From Hemileia vastatrix (Eukaryota; Basidiomycota; Pucciniomycetes; Pucciniales; Zaghouaniaceae), in assembly GCA_030280995.1 (NCBI GenBank), contig JASXTE010000017.1, forward strand, positions 5,414,501 to 5,478,500: a stretch of DNA of 64,000 nucleotides, read 5' to 3'. A program made the position numbers and the translations under genes. Under the pieces are notes generated by a model, which was not told the origin of the DNA, made no database searches, and saw only the letters and a list, made by a program, of their open reading frames with translations. Each line of letters begins with the position of its first letter. Position 1 is the first letter of the stretch. Below, in pieces: positions 24,601 through 34,486 of this stretch.

Positions 24601-25143
24601 CTATCTTTGACTTAACTCAATTTCAGTTCAGCAGTGATTCTTCTGGAAAGTCTGCACACTAAACAATGAGCACACTAGCTCATGTAACATCAAATCAAAT
24701 TTACTCTTAAATCAAAACTGAATATAGGGATAGGTACTGCTTGATTTTTTGCAGTGAAAAGTATAAAAAAAGACCATATTCCAACTTCCAAGAGTGAGAA
24801 CTCTTTGGTAATGGCATGGGAGTCTTTTCATAGTATTTTCAAAGGGGTTATTATTTTGGTTACTCTTAGACAAAGATCAACAAAACATTATATCAAAATA
24901 TCTATCTTGCTGAACTCCTCCTCTGCCTCAATAAGAATGATGCAAGAACTGAAGATTAATGCAAGAAGTATGAGTACTGTGTACATAAAATTAAAACCTT
25001 AATACAGGGATTTTATACCCCATGATAATACAGATGAGGCTGAATGTATAGCTATCTACCCAATTATTTATTTTTCAAACATTGCTCACTAATTCACTAT
25101 TGGTCACCATATTTTAGCGTCTTAGATTGTTTGTAGCCATACT
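24601..25143. other. No gene seen
   Basis: AT-rich unique-looking sequence between the LINE and the MITE. A short open frame (24,754-25,002) has no recognisable features. Confidence 0.5.
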
Positions 25144-25392
25144 CACTACGCAATATAGGGGGTGGACTTGCTAGCAAGTCCCCAACCTGAACTCAGACAG
25201 AACTCAGATGGAACTCAGACTGAACTCATACTGAACTCTACTTGAAGACCCACAAAAACTGTTCTGCTGAGTGGTGGTCATCCCTGATTGTATGGCTCCT
25301 TTGTCAATAGCTCAATGTGTGTTCAATCTGTGGTGAATTTGAGTCCAAGGTTGCGGACTTGCTAACAAGTCCGCCCCCCGTATTGCGCGGTG
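25144..25392. mobile_element. CACTA-like MITE copy 2
   Basis: This 249-bp element starts CACTACGCAATATAGGGGG and ends CCCGTATTGCGCGGTG. It has the internal palindrome GGACTTGCTAGCAAGTCC on the left and GGACTTGCTAACAAGTCC on the right. It is flanked by ACT on both sides (25,141-25,143 and 25,393-25,395). The interior matches copy 1 (GAACTCAGAC repeats, TGTTCAATCTGTG block). It has no coding capacity. Confidence 0.9.
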
Positions 25393-25742
25393 ACTGCACA
25401 AAATTTTTAGTAATGTTATCTTCCAATATCACCTAAAAAAGGGTATGAATGGTGGGGATATAGACTATTAGTGGTGTGTGGTGTTAATCATTCAGTGAAT
25501 AAACAAATAAAGGTGATATAATAAGAAGACTATAAAGCGGTGTTAGGTTGAGTAGGAGTGAAAGGAGGTATAGCCAGTGCATTACATACTTTACCAAATT
25601 TCATTTGTGTACCAATGTTAGACACAAGACTTTGAAGTTACTGATTAATAAAAATAAATATTTTGAGGCTATGATTCTTAAGTTAAGACCCCTCCAAACT
25701 ATGACATGGTTTTGTCTGCACAAATAATAAGATTACATTATT
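25393..25742. other. No gene seen
   Basis: AT-rich spacer between the MITE and the left end of Harb-A. Nothing recognised. Confidence 0.5.
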
Positions 25743-26105
25743 AGGGAGTATCAATGTTGAGCAATCCACAATTAAATTAATTGAGGATAAAAATCATTAT
25801 ACCCCAATTATCTTCCACAACTATTTTTGCTAATAATTGGGTTATTAGACCTTTTATGTGTCAATGTTCACCTCTATCTGACATTTTTATCCACAATTTT
25901 TCATAACCACATCTTGGACAGCTGTCTGGATGTTACAGCCTCCCTACCTTGCTGCACAATCCCATCATGTCTAATCATTTCTGTTCAAAACACCTCCCCA
26001 TCTCATCTGTTTTTCTCTTCTCCTTTTTGTCTTCAAATATCTCAACATTCCTGTCATCATAGATCTTCTCAAAGGAAGCCTTCACACAGTTGTTCTTCAA
26101 ATCCC

Positions 26106-27459
26106 ATGACTCCCCCTTTCCCCCTCTCAACTGAGAAATCAAAGACTGTTCAACTAAAAAAAGATGATCATCTCATACTTATCAACTGGCTAAAAATAAA
26201 AACTAATTATTATTCTTGTTTTGGCACTGAGAATGAAACTAAAGTAGGATGGCCCCCTGCATCAAAAGTTAATGGCTATCTTCTAATGGCCAATGAATTA
26301 CAAAATAAGACAAAGGGAAAGATTGATATTTTGTTTAAAAAGATTTATGAATGTTTCAAGTATTACCAAGCCAAATACAAGAAGGCAAAGACTCTATCAT
26401 TTTCTACTGGTTTTGGTATTACCGACATCAATATTAGTAAGGGCATGAAATCCATAGATGATAAACTTGATTTGCTATGTCCATACTTTAAAGAGATGGA
26501 TGCTATTTTTGGAGAGGAAGCTGATGTTAATCCTACCAACATGTTGGATGGTGAAGATGCCATCTCCAAACATGATATCAAAAGAAATCTTTTCCCATCC
26601 TCTTCCTACACTCAAGCCTCCCTTATTCTAAATTCAACAAATCTAGATAGCTTTCCAATAGATCCTTATGGTGATATAAACCAATGTGAACCCACTCAAG
26701 TAAGTTTTATCTCTTGTCTAGTTGTTTTATTTTTTTTTATTTCTAAAAAGGCTAATGAAAAAACACAGGATCCTCAAGCAAGTTAGTCTGAAGCTAGCAT
26801 CAATGATGAAGAGGAAAATTTTACCTCCAAAAAAAGGCAAAGACCATCAATTACTTTGAATTTCAACAGTCATAGAAATCAAATCATAGATAGTTTTTCC
26901 CAAACCCCTTTTTTTTCAGTTTATGATTTTCTGGAGTAAAATGAATCTGGTAAGTGGTAGCATACCTCTTAATAATTAAGTGAGCCTTTATTTTCTTTTG
27001 TTAATATTCCTTCTCACTCTAGGTGAAGTTGAAGTTTCAAGAGATACTCTCAACTTTCAAAAGAAACAATATGAGCTCTCTTTACAAAGGGATGATAGGG
27101 AACAAGACTTGGAGGAGAATAAATTTGAGCTCTCTTTAGAGAGGGATGGGAGGGAACAAGACTTGGTGGAGAAGAAATTTGAGCTTTCTTTACAGAGGGA
27201 TGGGAGGGTACAAGACTTGGAGGAGAAGAAATTCAAGCTTTCTTTTAAGAGAGATGAGAGGGAACACAACTTGGAGGAGAAGAAAATTGAGATAAAGAAA
27301 AAGGAGAAGGCTCTTGAGTACAATTTCCTATTGGATCAAATGAAACTCAAGTATCAACTTGAAGAAGGTTTAAAAAAGAAAGATTTCTTGAGAGATGGTG
27401 TTAAAACTAATAAATCTATTGAGGAAATTGAACGCTTAATGAAAATGTTTGATAACTAG
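26106..27459 (+). pseudogene. Myb/SANT-like DNA-binding partner protein of Harb-A
   Basis: PIF/Harbinger elements need a Myb/SANT-like protein that binds the ends and helps bring the transposase to the nucleus. Predicted exons are 26,106-26,699 (donor GTAAGT), 26,787-26,949 (donor GTAAGT) and 27,023-27,459; phases agree. Exon 1 has the DNA-binding block KKDDHLILINWLKIKTNYY, SKVNGYLLMANELQ, YYQAKYKKAKT, STGFGI and CPYFKEMDAIFGEE. Exon 3 is a coiled coil of four 18-residue repeats (KFELSLERDGREQDL type), followed by KYQLEEGLKKKDFL. One in-frame TAA at 26,937 near the end of exon 2 would remove the coiled coil; at that position Harb-B has a lysine codon. The start codon is uncertain because the frame is open further upstream. 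Confidence 0.75.
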
Positions 27460-28058
27460 TTTTTTTTTATTTCATTTACAAAGTTTTCTTGATTTAATGC
27501 ATTAAAGCTAATAATAAATCCTTGGCACACACTCCTCACTGAGATTTGAATGATTTACCACAGGAAATCTTGGGGTGAACTGCTAGCAATCCCCTCTCCT
27601 GAACTTTAGAGTTTCCCTAATTTTTTTTGACAATACCCTCCCCTGCTATTTACCATAACAGGGGGTGAGGATCACACTTTTTTTTCTTAGTCAGAAAAAA
27701 ATTTATGACAAAAAAAAAATTGCAATACCCTCCCCTGTGTTTTATTGAAGTAGGGGCATAGATTGCCAAAATTTATGTTCATTGCATAAATTAACATGAA
27801 AAAAAATGTCTTATAAGATAATTAACAAACCTAAATTAATGACAATTCAAGTAAAAATGTGAGTGGATATTTTCTGTGACCAAAGTCAATGAAATTAAAC
27901 ACAAATGTGTACATGAACCCCATGAGAAAAACATATTTCCTCATTATTACTGCTATACAACACATGGCCGATGGCTCATTACTTTAGGTAAGTAGATTAT
28001 CATATATTACTTGTAAAATGTTAATTTGTGAAATAAAAATAAAAGTTGACAACCTATA
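27460..28058. other. Non-coding interior of Harb-A
   Basis: No gene. It contains two copies of a motif on the complementary strand, CAATACCCTCCCCTG near 27,633 and 27,724, that recurs in Harb-B (near 53,690 and 53,780) and Harb-C (near 62,466 and 62,560). It is a shared Harbinger-family non-coding block. Confidence 0.6.
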
Positions 28059-29291
28059 TTACACCCCATAATTTTTCTTTCTACCTAATGTTTGTTTTAC
28101 CTCACCTTTTTCTCTTACCTTATCAATCCTATTTACCAGCTCCCTATTGATTTGAAATGAACATCCAAAATGTGTGATTTCTTCACAGGATTCTAAGCCA
28201 GGTGGTGCTTTAGTCGTCTGGTGATTGTGAAGATTTGAATACCAAATCGCTACAATTATTCCATTTCCTGTTCCAAAGTCAATAATGCATCAATGGTCTG
28301 GAAATTATAGACCATGGCCTTTTGTAGATGAGGAGGGTGAGGGGATAGGAAGACCAGTTTTTGGATTAATGTATGAGAATATTCCAAATGTGAGTGAGTT
28401 GAGATTGTTTTTATCCATGTGAATTTATATATAAAAACCACCAAAGTTATAATGACATTAGAAGCAAAAATATCATCATCAACAAGTTTTAGCCATTCTC
28501 CATCTGTCCAATTAGGGATTCTAAACCTTTTTGCCAATTGATGATTAGATTCAAAAGCATGTGGACATAGATTCTTTAATTGATGAGCTAAAAAATGGTT
28601 GAATTTTGACAAGGAGTCCCATGTTTTTAAATCTTCTTTCATTTCTTGGGCAGTAAGATCCTGGAATGAAGAATAAATACCTGTAGAAAGAATAATAATT
28701 TTTTTTTTATATTCATTCATCTATAAATAAGCTTACCAAGTGAAAAAACTTTGTCATATCCTGGTCTCCAACCAATACCATACATGAAACCTCCAAGAAT
28801 ATTTTTTTGATAAAGGTTGACAAGCTAAGGCCATTTGATACAAAGTCAATACAAGATCTGATAAATTTTGAAATGTTTCATTCATATTTTCTTCAAATGA
28901 GTGAATCTCAAAAATAAATTGAGGTTAGAAAGAATTAGAAACAACAGAAATTTTTTTTATTTCCAGTTTTATCTTCTTCATTGTTACTTGACTTTAATTT
29001 TTTATTGGTTGTAGGCTCAGTAAAAAAATTTATATTTTCAGGTAGTTTTTTTGGATAAGTTTTTTTTTGTAAGAAAGTAGTTTTGAAGTAACTGAAGCCA
29101 GTTGAACTGCCAATAAATTTGGAAAAAAATTGTTTTTCTTATATGTAATTTCTACTGTGACCAGGTTTTGAAAGAGATGATATTGAAGAAAGCAAAGAAA
29201 GAGAAGATGAAGATATTGAGGTAAGTGACAAAAGGGATGAGTTTGAGGAAGAAATTTCTTTATTTTTAGATGAGTCTAGATTCCCAGTCAT
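28059..29291 (-). pseudogene. TET/JBP-like 2-oxoglutarate/Fe(II) dioxygenase (decayed)
   Basis: This family oxidises 5-methylcytosine (TET) or thymine (JBP) in DNA, using Fe(II) and 2-oxoglutarate. Read on the - strand: a Ser-rich start (MTGNLDSSKNKE), then after breaks GGFMYGIGWRPGYDK (about 28,780), a probable short intron, SSFQDLTAQEMKEDLKTW, LCPHAFESNHQLAKRF, PNWTDGEW and FASNVIIT. A frameshift near 28,440 leads to the catalytic region IHMDKNNLNSLTFGIFSYI (H-x-D iron motif), NPKTGLPIP, CIIDFGTGNGIIVAIWYSN, LHNHQTT (distal His) and ITHFGCSFQINRELVNRI. Stops lie near 29,140, 28,430 and in the segment GHGL-stop-FPDH-stop-CIIDFG (about 28,310-28,280), plus a probable slip in a run of A near 28,810. 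It lies between the Myb and transposase genes of Harb-A, on the transposase strand; Harb-B and Harb-C lack it. Confidence 0.8.
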
Positions 29292-29842
29292 TTTTTTCTA
29301 AAAATAAAAATAAAAATATCAATCTAAAAGAAAAAATTAAACAAAATTGGATGAAACTTACCTAAAAAGCTCTCCTCAAACTACCTGAAAGAAATTGTCT
29401 CAAAAATTGCCAAAAAAAGAGTCCCAAAAGTGCCCAAAAAGTTTTCCAAAAATTTCAAAAAAAAAAGAGTCCTGAAAGTCCCCCAAAACTTCCTCAAAAA
29501 TTGCCAAAAAAGTGCCAAAAGGTTTCCAAAGTCCTTGAAAAAAATGATAAAAAAAATGATAATCAAAAAATTAAACCAAAAAAAAAAAAATTTGTATTTT
29601 TTCTCTGAAAAAAAAAAAATTTGTGTCAAAAACCAAAAAAAATAAAACTCACAAAATTTAGTTTGTTTATTTAACCTTAAAGTATCTTCAGCTAAAAGGA
29701 CAGTTGATTCAAATAATCCTAACCCTAATTCTGACTCTACTTTTCAAGTTTGCACAAAAACTTGAGCAGTGATGATGAAAAGTCCAAAAAGAGGGAGATG
29801 AAAGCTTAGATAATAATCAGATAAGAGTTTCAGAATCCTTAT
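29292..29842. other. Low-complexity interior of Harb-A
   Basis: C/A-rich repeats of CCAAAAA type (about 29,390-29,530) and long A runs (29,570-29,640), then one copy of a repeat unit (about 29,670-29,770) shared with Harb-C. No gene. The short open frames here are products of the low complexity. Confidence 0.55.
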
Positions 29843-31098
29843 TGTCGGTCAGTCGTCTAGAAGAGGGAAGAAAAAGAGGAAGAAATAGAGGAGGACAAGG
29901 AAAAAAAATATTTGAGAAATAAAAGAAATAAAATATAAAAAAATTATTTAATTTATTGTAAAGGAGCAATGATGAACTTCTTGAGAGATGATATAACAAT
30001 GAGGTTTTTATTTAAATATTAATATTATTTTAATGTAAGGGCTATGCACGGCAGACACTATGATCACTATCAGACTTAAGGCAACCTTTCAATTGTTATA
30101 TAGAATTTCAATTAGAATTTTGATACTAATAAAAAATAATATAAACGTAATATAAAAATATATTCAAGTTGTTGAGTGTATAGTAAGTGATGAGGCTACA
30201 GGGGATTATCCAAGGCCTTTTTATAGGCAATGGGTCCTCTAAAGCGCTACAAATGACTATATACAAAAATAGTAATGAAGTAAAACATAAAGATTAAAGA
30301 TGATAATTGTAACATAGTAATTGAGAGAAAAATATATGAAAATAATAAGAATCCCAATTAAGAAATTAAAATTCCCATACCAAATTTCCCAAATCAGTTA
30401 ATATAAAATAATGAGTAACTAAACAACCCTGTGACATAAGAACTATGGGAAAAATAATTCAAAACAAGTATTACAATATGTTTTCAGCATTTATAAGTGA
30501 AACAAATAACATGTTTTGATGTAACAAGGTATGTAATCAATTTAATTCAGTGTAAATTAATATTATTTAATTGTTTTCACTATGTAATTAAATAACTAGT
30601 TTAAATGAAACACTTAATTAATTCAAATTGAGAATTTATAATACTATTTTATAAAATAAGTATTATAATTTATTTAATCTTTTCCTGACACAATTAAGGG
30701 TTAAAAGAAGCGCCATTAATTATTATTTAATACTATATGAAAGGTGTTATTTAATATATAAATTTAAATAATTAATTTAATTATATTATAAGTCAATTTT
30801 ACACTTATAATTATAATATATGTTTTTAATTAATTAAATATTTATTTAAAATTATTAAATACATAAAAATGCGCCATTATTTGTAGAATATAAAATATAT
30901 TATTCTTAATTTAAATGTATACATAATTTATATAACAATAAAATTAATATAACACTTATATTTAATAAGATACTTATATAATTTTATTATGCAATAAAAT
31001 ATAAATTTATATACATCAAATGCAATTATTTATGCCCTCTTTCAGGTCCAATAAGTTAACATATCATTTACTGGGCTCCTGGAATAGCCTGGCTGACA
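29843..31098 (-). repeat. Solo Gypsy LTR (G4 family) inside Harb-A
   Basis: On the - strand it begins TGTCAGCCAGGCTATTCC and ends TCTAGACGACTGACCGACA, matching the G4 LTR at 45,507 in start, end and middle. It is 1,256 bp long and flanked by a perfect CTTAT duplication (29,838-29,842 and 31,099-31,103). The equivalent place in Harb-C (about 61,300, opposite strand) shows the uninterrupted site. There is no internal region, so it is a product of LTR-LTR recombination. Confidence 0.93.
30215..30228 (-). promoter_or_regulatory. TATA-like box of the solo LTR
   Basis: On the - strand CCTATAAAAAGGCC is followed by a block (AATCCCCTGTAGCC) that also follows the TATA-like box in the G4 LTR. It is probably the LTR core promoter. 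Confidence 0.45.
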
Positions 31099-31139
31099 CT
31101 TATCCTCTAATTATGCAACATAAAAACATGAAATAAGAT

Positions 31140-31520
31140 AAGTGAAATTTGGAAAAAAAGGCCCAACTTTGAAGGTCAAAATCTCAGCAACCACTGAACC
31201 TAATTCAAACCTGTTTGTGAAAAATGAGAGATAGGCTTTAGTAGAATCTTCAGTTTAAGGACATGTGATTTAAATAAACCTAACCCTAATTTGTTACATT
31301 AAAAAATGAAATAAAAATTTAAATTGGGAAAAAAAAGGCTCAACTGTAATGGTCAATATCTCAGCAACCACTGAACCAAATTCAAATCTGTTTGTGTGAA
31401 ATGAAAGGTAGCCTTCAGGAGAATCTTCAGTAAAAAGAACATTAGATTTGAATAAACCTAAACCTAATTCCAAGTCTAATTTTCAAAATTTTACAAAAAC
31501 TTGAAAAGTGGTAATGGTGA
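31140..31520 (-). repeat. Tandem repeat units with CCTAACCCTAAT motif, Harb-A
   Basis: Two diverged units of about 180 bp. Each carries, on +, AATCTCAGCAACCACTGAACC or close to it, then GAATCTTCAG and a motif such as AAACCTAACCCTAATT. A third unit lies at about 29,670-29,770, and four lie in Harb-C (60,905-61,890). Non-coding. Confidence 0.7.
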
Positions 31521-32313
31521 TGAGAACAAAAGGAGTTTAATAAGTTCACTGTTATCCAGATAAGAGTCATACATATATTTAAGAATGAAATTTTTATAAA
31601 AGGAATGAGATATCATATAGGCATGAAAAAAAGGAGATGAAACTTACCTTGATTGAAAAGTAGGAAAAATAGAGTGAGAAAGATTGATGTTGGAATTGTG
31701 GGGAAATTGAATATGGAGTAAGTGAAATGCATAAAGAATGTGCAATGTATGTGTTTCAATGAAATGGAGCCAAAAAAAAGTGAAATAAGGGAAAGGGGGG
31801 ATAATGACAATGCCAAGGAGGGATGAAGAGTAGGGTGATGGAGCTAAAAAAGAAAGTAAAGAGGGAGAGAAAAAAAAGGTTAATTATACCATTGAAATCC
31901 AAAATAACCACTTACAAAAAAAATTTAGATAAAAAAAATAAAATAAACAGAAAAAAACAAAAAAAATTATAATTAGTAATCAAAAAATCAAAAAAAAAGA
32001 ATAAAATGACTTACCTGGAGAGATGAGATGACAAAATGAATGAAACCAAATTGTTTGAGGGATGTTGGAGGAGAATAGGAAAAGGATATGAGGGATGAAT
32101 GAAAAAAAAAATCACTGACAAAATATGCAATTTCAGAAAATATGCGATTTCATGTTGAGCTGGTGAAAGAAAACCAATGAGCCATCCAAAAAAAAGATAT
32201 TCACCGTAAATTCAAAAAAAAAAATGAATATGCAACAAACCAAAATACAAAACCAAGTGATTAAAGTACACAAAGAGGACATTTGGAAAGTATGAAAACA
32301 TAAAAATTAAAAA
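31521..32313. other. Non-coding interior of Harb-A downstream of the transposase
   Basis: AT-rich with A runs. It is homologous in inverted order to 60,100-60,900 of Harb-C and partly to 51,870-52,260 of Harb-B. No gene seen. Confidence 0.6.
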
Positions 32314-33573
32314 TTAAAAGGGTGAAGAGAAATGTTGGAGAGTAATTGGCATTATAATGGGGCGTATGCCGGTTGATTGAATGATTTGTGAATAAAGGGA
32401 GGGGAGTGCCAGTGGTGGTTCAGGATCCTCTTCTTCATAAAGATCATTCCACTCATCCTTTAAATCAGCTAGAATATTGTGGAGTATTACGCAAGTCAAG
32501 ATCCAATGATTTGCAGTTTTGATCTCCAATTTTTTTTGAAATTGGATTCTGAGCTCCCAAAGACTAGAAAATTGTCCCTTTAAAATACCTATAGCATGTT
32601 CAATTTGTACTCTTGATTGTGCAAGGTGATAATTAAATTTAGTTTTGGGGTCATTTTCTGAAGTTGCACCACGGAAAGCAGGTATAATGTACTTTCCACT
32701 TGCATATGCTGAGTCTGCAAGGAGGTACTGAGATTCGTCAAAGTATGATTCAGGGGATTGAGAAATCCTCATTCTTTGGAAGACGGAAGAGTCATGACAT
32801 GATCCAGGGCAGCCACTGTGAAAAGCAATAAATTTTTTATTGACATCGCATACAAGTTGAACGGCAATAGAGTATCTAGAAAGAAGATTAAAAGTTAGAT
32901 TGTGAAAGATGAGAACTTGGAGAAGATTTTGAAGAAACCTTTTTTTGTGATCAAAATAATGGTTGCCATCATGAGCTGGCTTTTGACTCAAAGGGATGGT
33001 TGTGCCATCAACAAAACCTATACAGCCAGGGAAACCTTCAGCTTGCATTACTTGAGAGGATTCAAGTCGCTGTTCTGGAGTTGGCCAAGCAAGAGTTTGA
33101 GACTTGAGGGAAAGGATAGCAATCATACAGCGCTTGGTGTATAATATCACGGTACCATATCCTATGTTAAAGAGATTATCCAAACGTCTTACGTCAGCAC
33201 CATTTCCATTTGAGCCAAAGCGACATAGAGCAACAGCAAGTTGGATGGCAGAATTACGCTGTTTGTTATGAGAATTGTTATGGAAGATAGGATGATCGGA
33301 GATGAGTTGATAAAGTTTGAAGAAAGAATTGGGAGAAGTTCTAAAAAGTTGTGTGAAGTTTAATTGAGGAATGTTGAGAATGGAGGCCAGATCATATTGG
33401 GGATCATGATAAAGATTTGGCCCCCTGGTGATGATGTAACGCTTTTTGGAAAGAAAACACATATAAGCTAAAGCATCTTCCAAATCAGAGTCAGATTTAT
33501 AGTAAAGAACTAAAAGAAAAGTAATAGCATTCATTGTTGAGTGAAGTAGCTTCCTAGTAGAGAGGTGTTTCAT
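32314..33573 (-). CDS. PIF/Harbinger DDE transposase of Harb-A
   Basis: This is the enzyme that cuts and joins the element ends in the nucleus. The frame is open from 33,624 to the stop at 32,314. I prefer the ATG at 33,573 (MKHLSTRKLL) because the start region of Harb-C is similar there (MIKHLSTWNK). DDE_Tnp_4-type motifs are CIGFVDGTTIPLSQKP (first D), YLLADSAYASGKY (second D) and VQIEHAIGILKGQFSS (E). A 63-bp intron is predicted at 32,876-32,938: on the - strand it starts GTTTCTTC and ends TCTAG, and removing it gives HKKRYSIAVQL, matching the spliced Harb-B protein. The intron length is a multiple of three and has no stop, so unspliced RNA would also be translatable. This is the only transposase of the three Harbinger copies without a disabling change, so it may be active. 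Confidence 0.85.
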   Translation of the reverse strand: MKHLSTRKLLHSTMNAITFLLVLYYKSDSDLEDALAYMCFLSKKRYIITRGPNLYHDPQYDLASILNIPQLNFTQLFRTSPNSFFKLYQLISDHPIFHNNSHNKQRNSAIQLAVALCRFGSNGNGADVRRLDNLFNIGYGTVILYTKRCMIAILSLKSQTLAWPTPEQRLESSQVMQAEGFPGCIGFVDGTTIPLSQKPAHDGNHYFDHKKRFLQNLLQVLIFHNLTFNLLSRYSIAVQLVCDVNKKFIAFHSGCPGSCHDSSVFQRMRISQSPESYFDESQYLLADSAYASGKYIIPAFRGATSENDPKTKFNYHLAQSRVQIEHAIGILKGQFSSLWELRIQFQKKLEIKTANHWILTCVILHNILADLKDEWNDLYEEEDPEPPLALPSLYSQIIQSTGIRPIIMPITLQHFSSPF

Positions 33574-34021
33574 TGTTGCCGCTGGAAGGGTTATGTGATG
33601 AGGGAAGTGGGAATTCACCACCAAATGAGCAGGTGGGGTGTGTGGATAGAAAAAAATGTTATGTGTTTGCCACCAAAATTAAGTATCATAGAGTGAAGAG
33701 ACACATAAGGATGAGAAAAAATGTTATGTGTTCACCACCAAAATTAAGTGGCCTAAAGTGAAGAGTGACATAAGGATGGCATCAGCAATTATAAGTCATG
33801 TGACTTTTTTAAAAATCCATCATGGATGAGATGAGTTTGGGATCAGGAATTAGGAATGGAAACTGGGGTATAAGAAGTGGGATAATGCATTATCGTGGAT
33901 TCCTTATTCACTAGCCCTGGGGCTAGTGGATAAGAATTATCTGCAATTAATAATGTCTGATCCTGGGAAAAAAAATGCCTGATCCCTAATTGCAGATTGG
34001 TCAACTTTGATACCCCCTATT

Positions 34022-34486
34022 AAAAAAAAGAATGAGGATATATTTTCCAAGGTATTCTGTGAGTGTGTGAGTGTAAAAAGATAAAGGAAAGTATGGGGAA
34101 GAGCGGAGGCTACCAGATTGAAAGGCTAGTTCTTTTGAAGGAAGCTCACCATATGAAGAACAAGAAAATGAAAAATATAAGAGGCAAGGGAATCTACCTC
34201 TCACCGCCTATGTTTAATCCATTGCATGTACATAGTCCTGATATACCAACCCCCTGTCCGTAGTTATCCTACAAATAAATAAAAAGGGAATCTATGGCAT
34301 TGAGGTGATGGTTTTATGCATACAAGTGGCGCTCACTTTTGGACAGTGATCCCTGTAGATTTTTCTTTTGTTCTGCTACATAATTAGTGAGCAGTGAGTT
34401 GAAGATTAATTGGAAGACAGTTTCTGATCAGTCTTATTCGCCTGAAAAAGGCCTAGACATTTGGTGGTCCTTTTATTATCAAGTGG
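34022..34486 (+). promoter_or_regulatory. Upstream region of the Nbs1-like gene
   Basis: A spacer of about 470 bp between Harb-A and the first predicted codon. A frame open at 34,063-34,263 has no recognisable features. The host promoter must lie here or inside Harb-A; no specific element can be named. Confidence 0.35.

Larger units (their letters stand above)
25743..34018. mobile_element. PIF/Harbinger DNA transposon Harb-A
   Basis: The left end AGGGAGTATCAATGTTGAGC is an imperfect inverted copy of the right end (reverse complement AGGGGGTATCAAAGTTGACC). Flanks are ATT on both sides (25,740-25,742 and 34,019-34,021), a 3-bp target duplication. The 8.3-kb body has a Myb/SANT-like gene on +, a DDE transposase gene on - facing it, a TET/JBP-like gene on -, and a nested solo LTR. 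Subterminal sequence on the right has GATCAG(G/A)CATT-type repeats and the palindrome CACTAGCCCTGGGGCTAGTG. The element ends about 470 bp before the Nbs1-like start codon. Confidence 0.88.

Noticed and set aside
29430..29645. Lys-rich 71-aa frame
   Set aside because: Low-complexity CCAAAAA repeats without other features.
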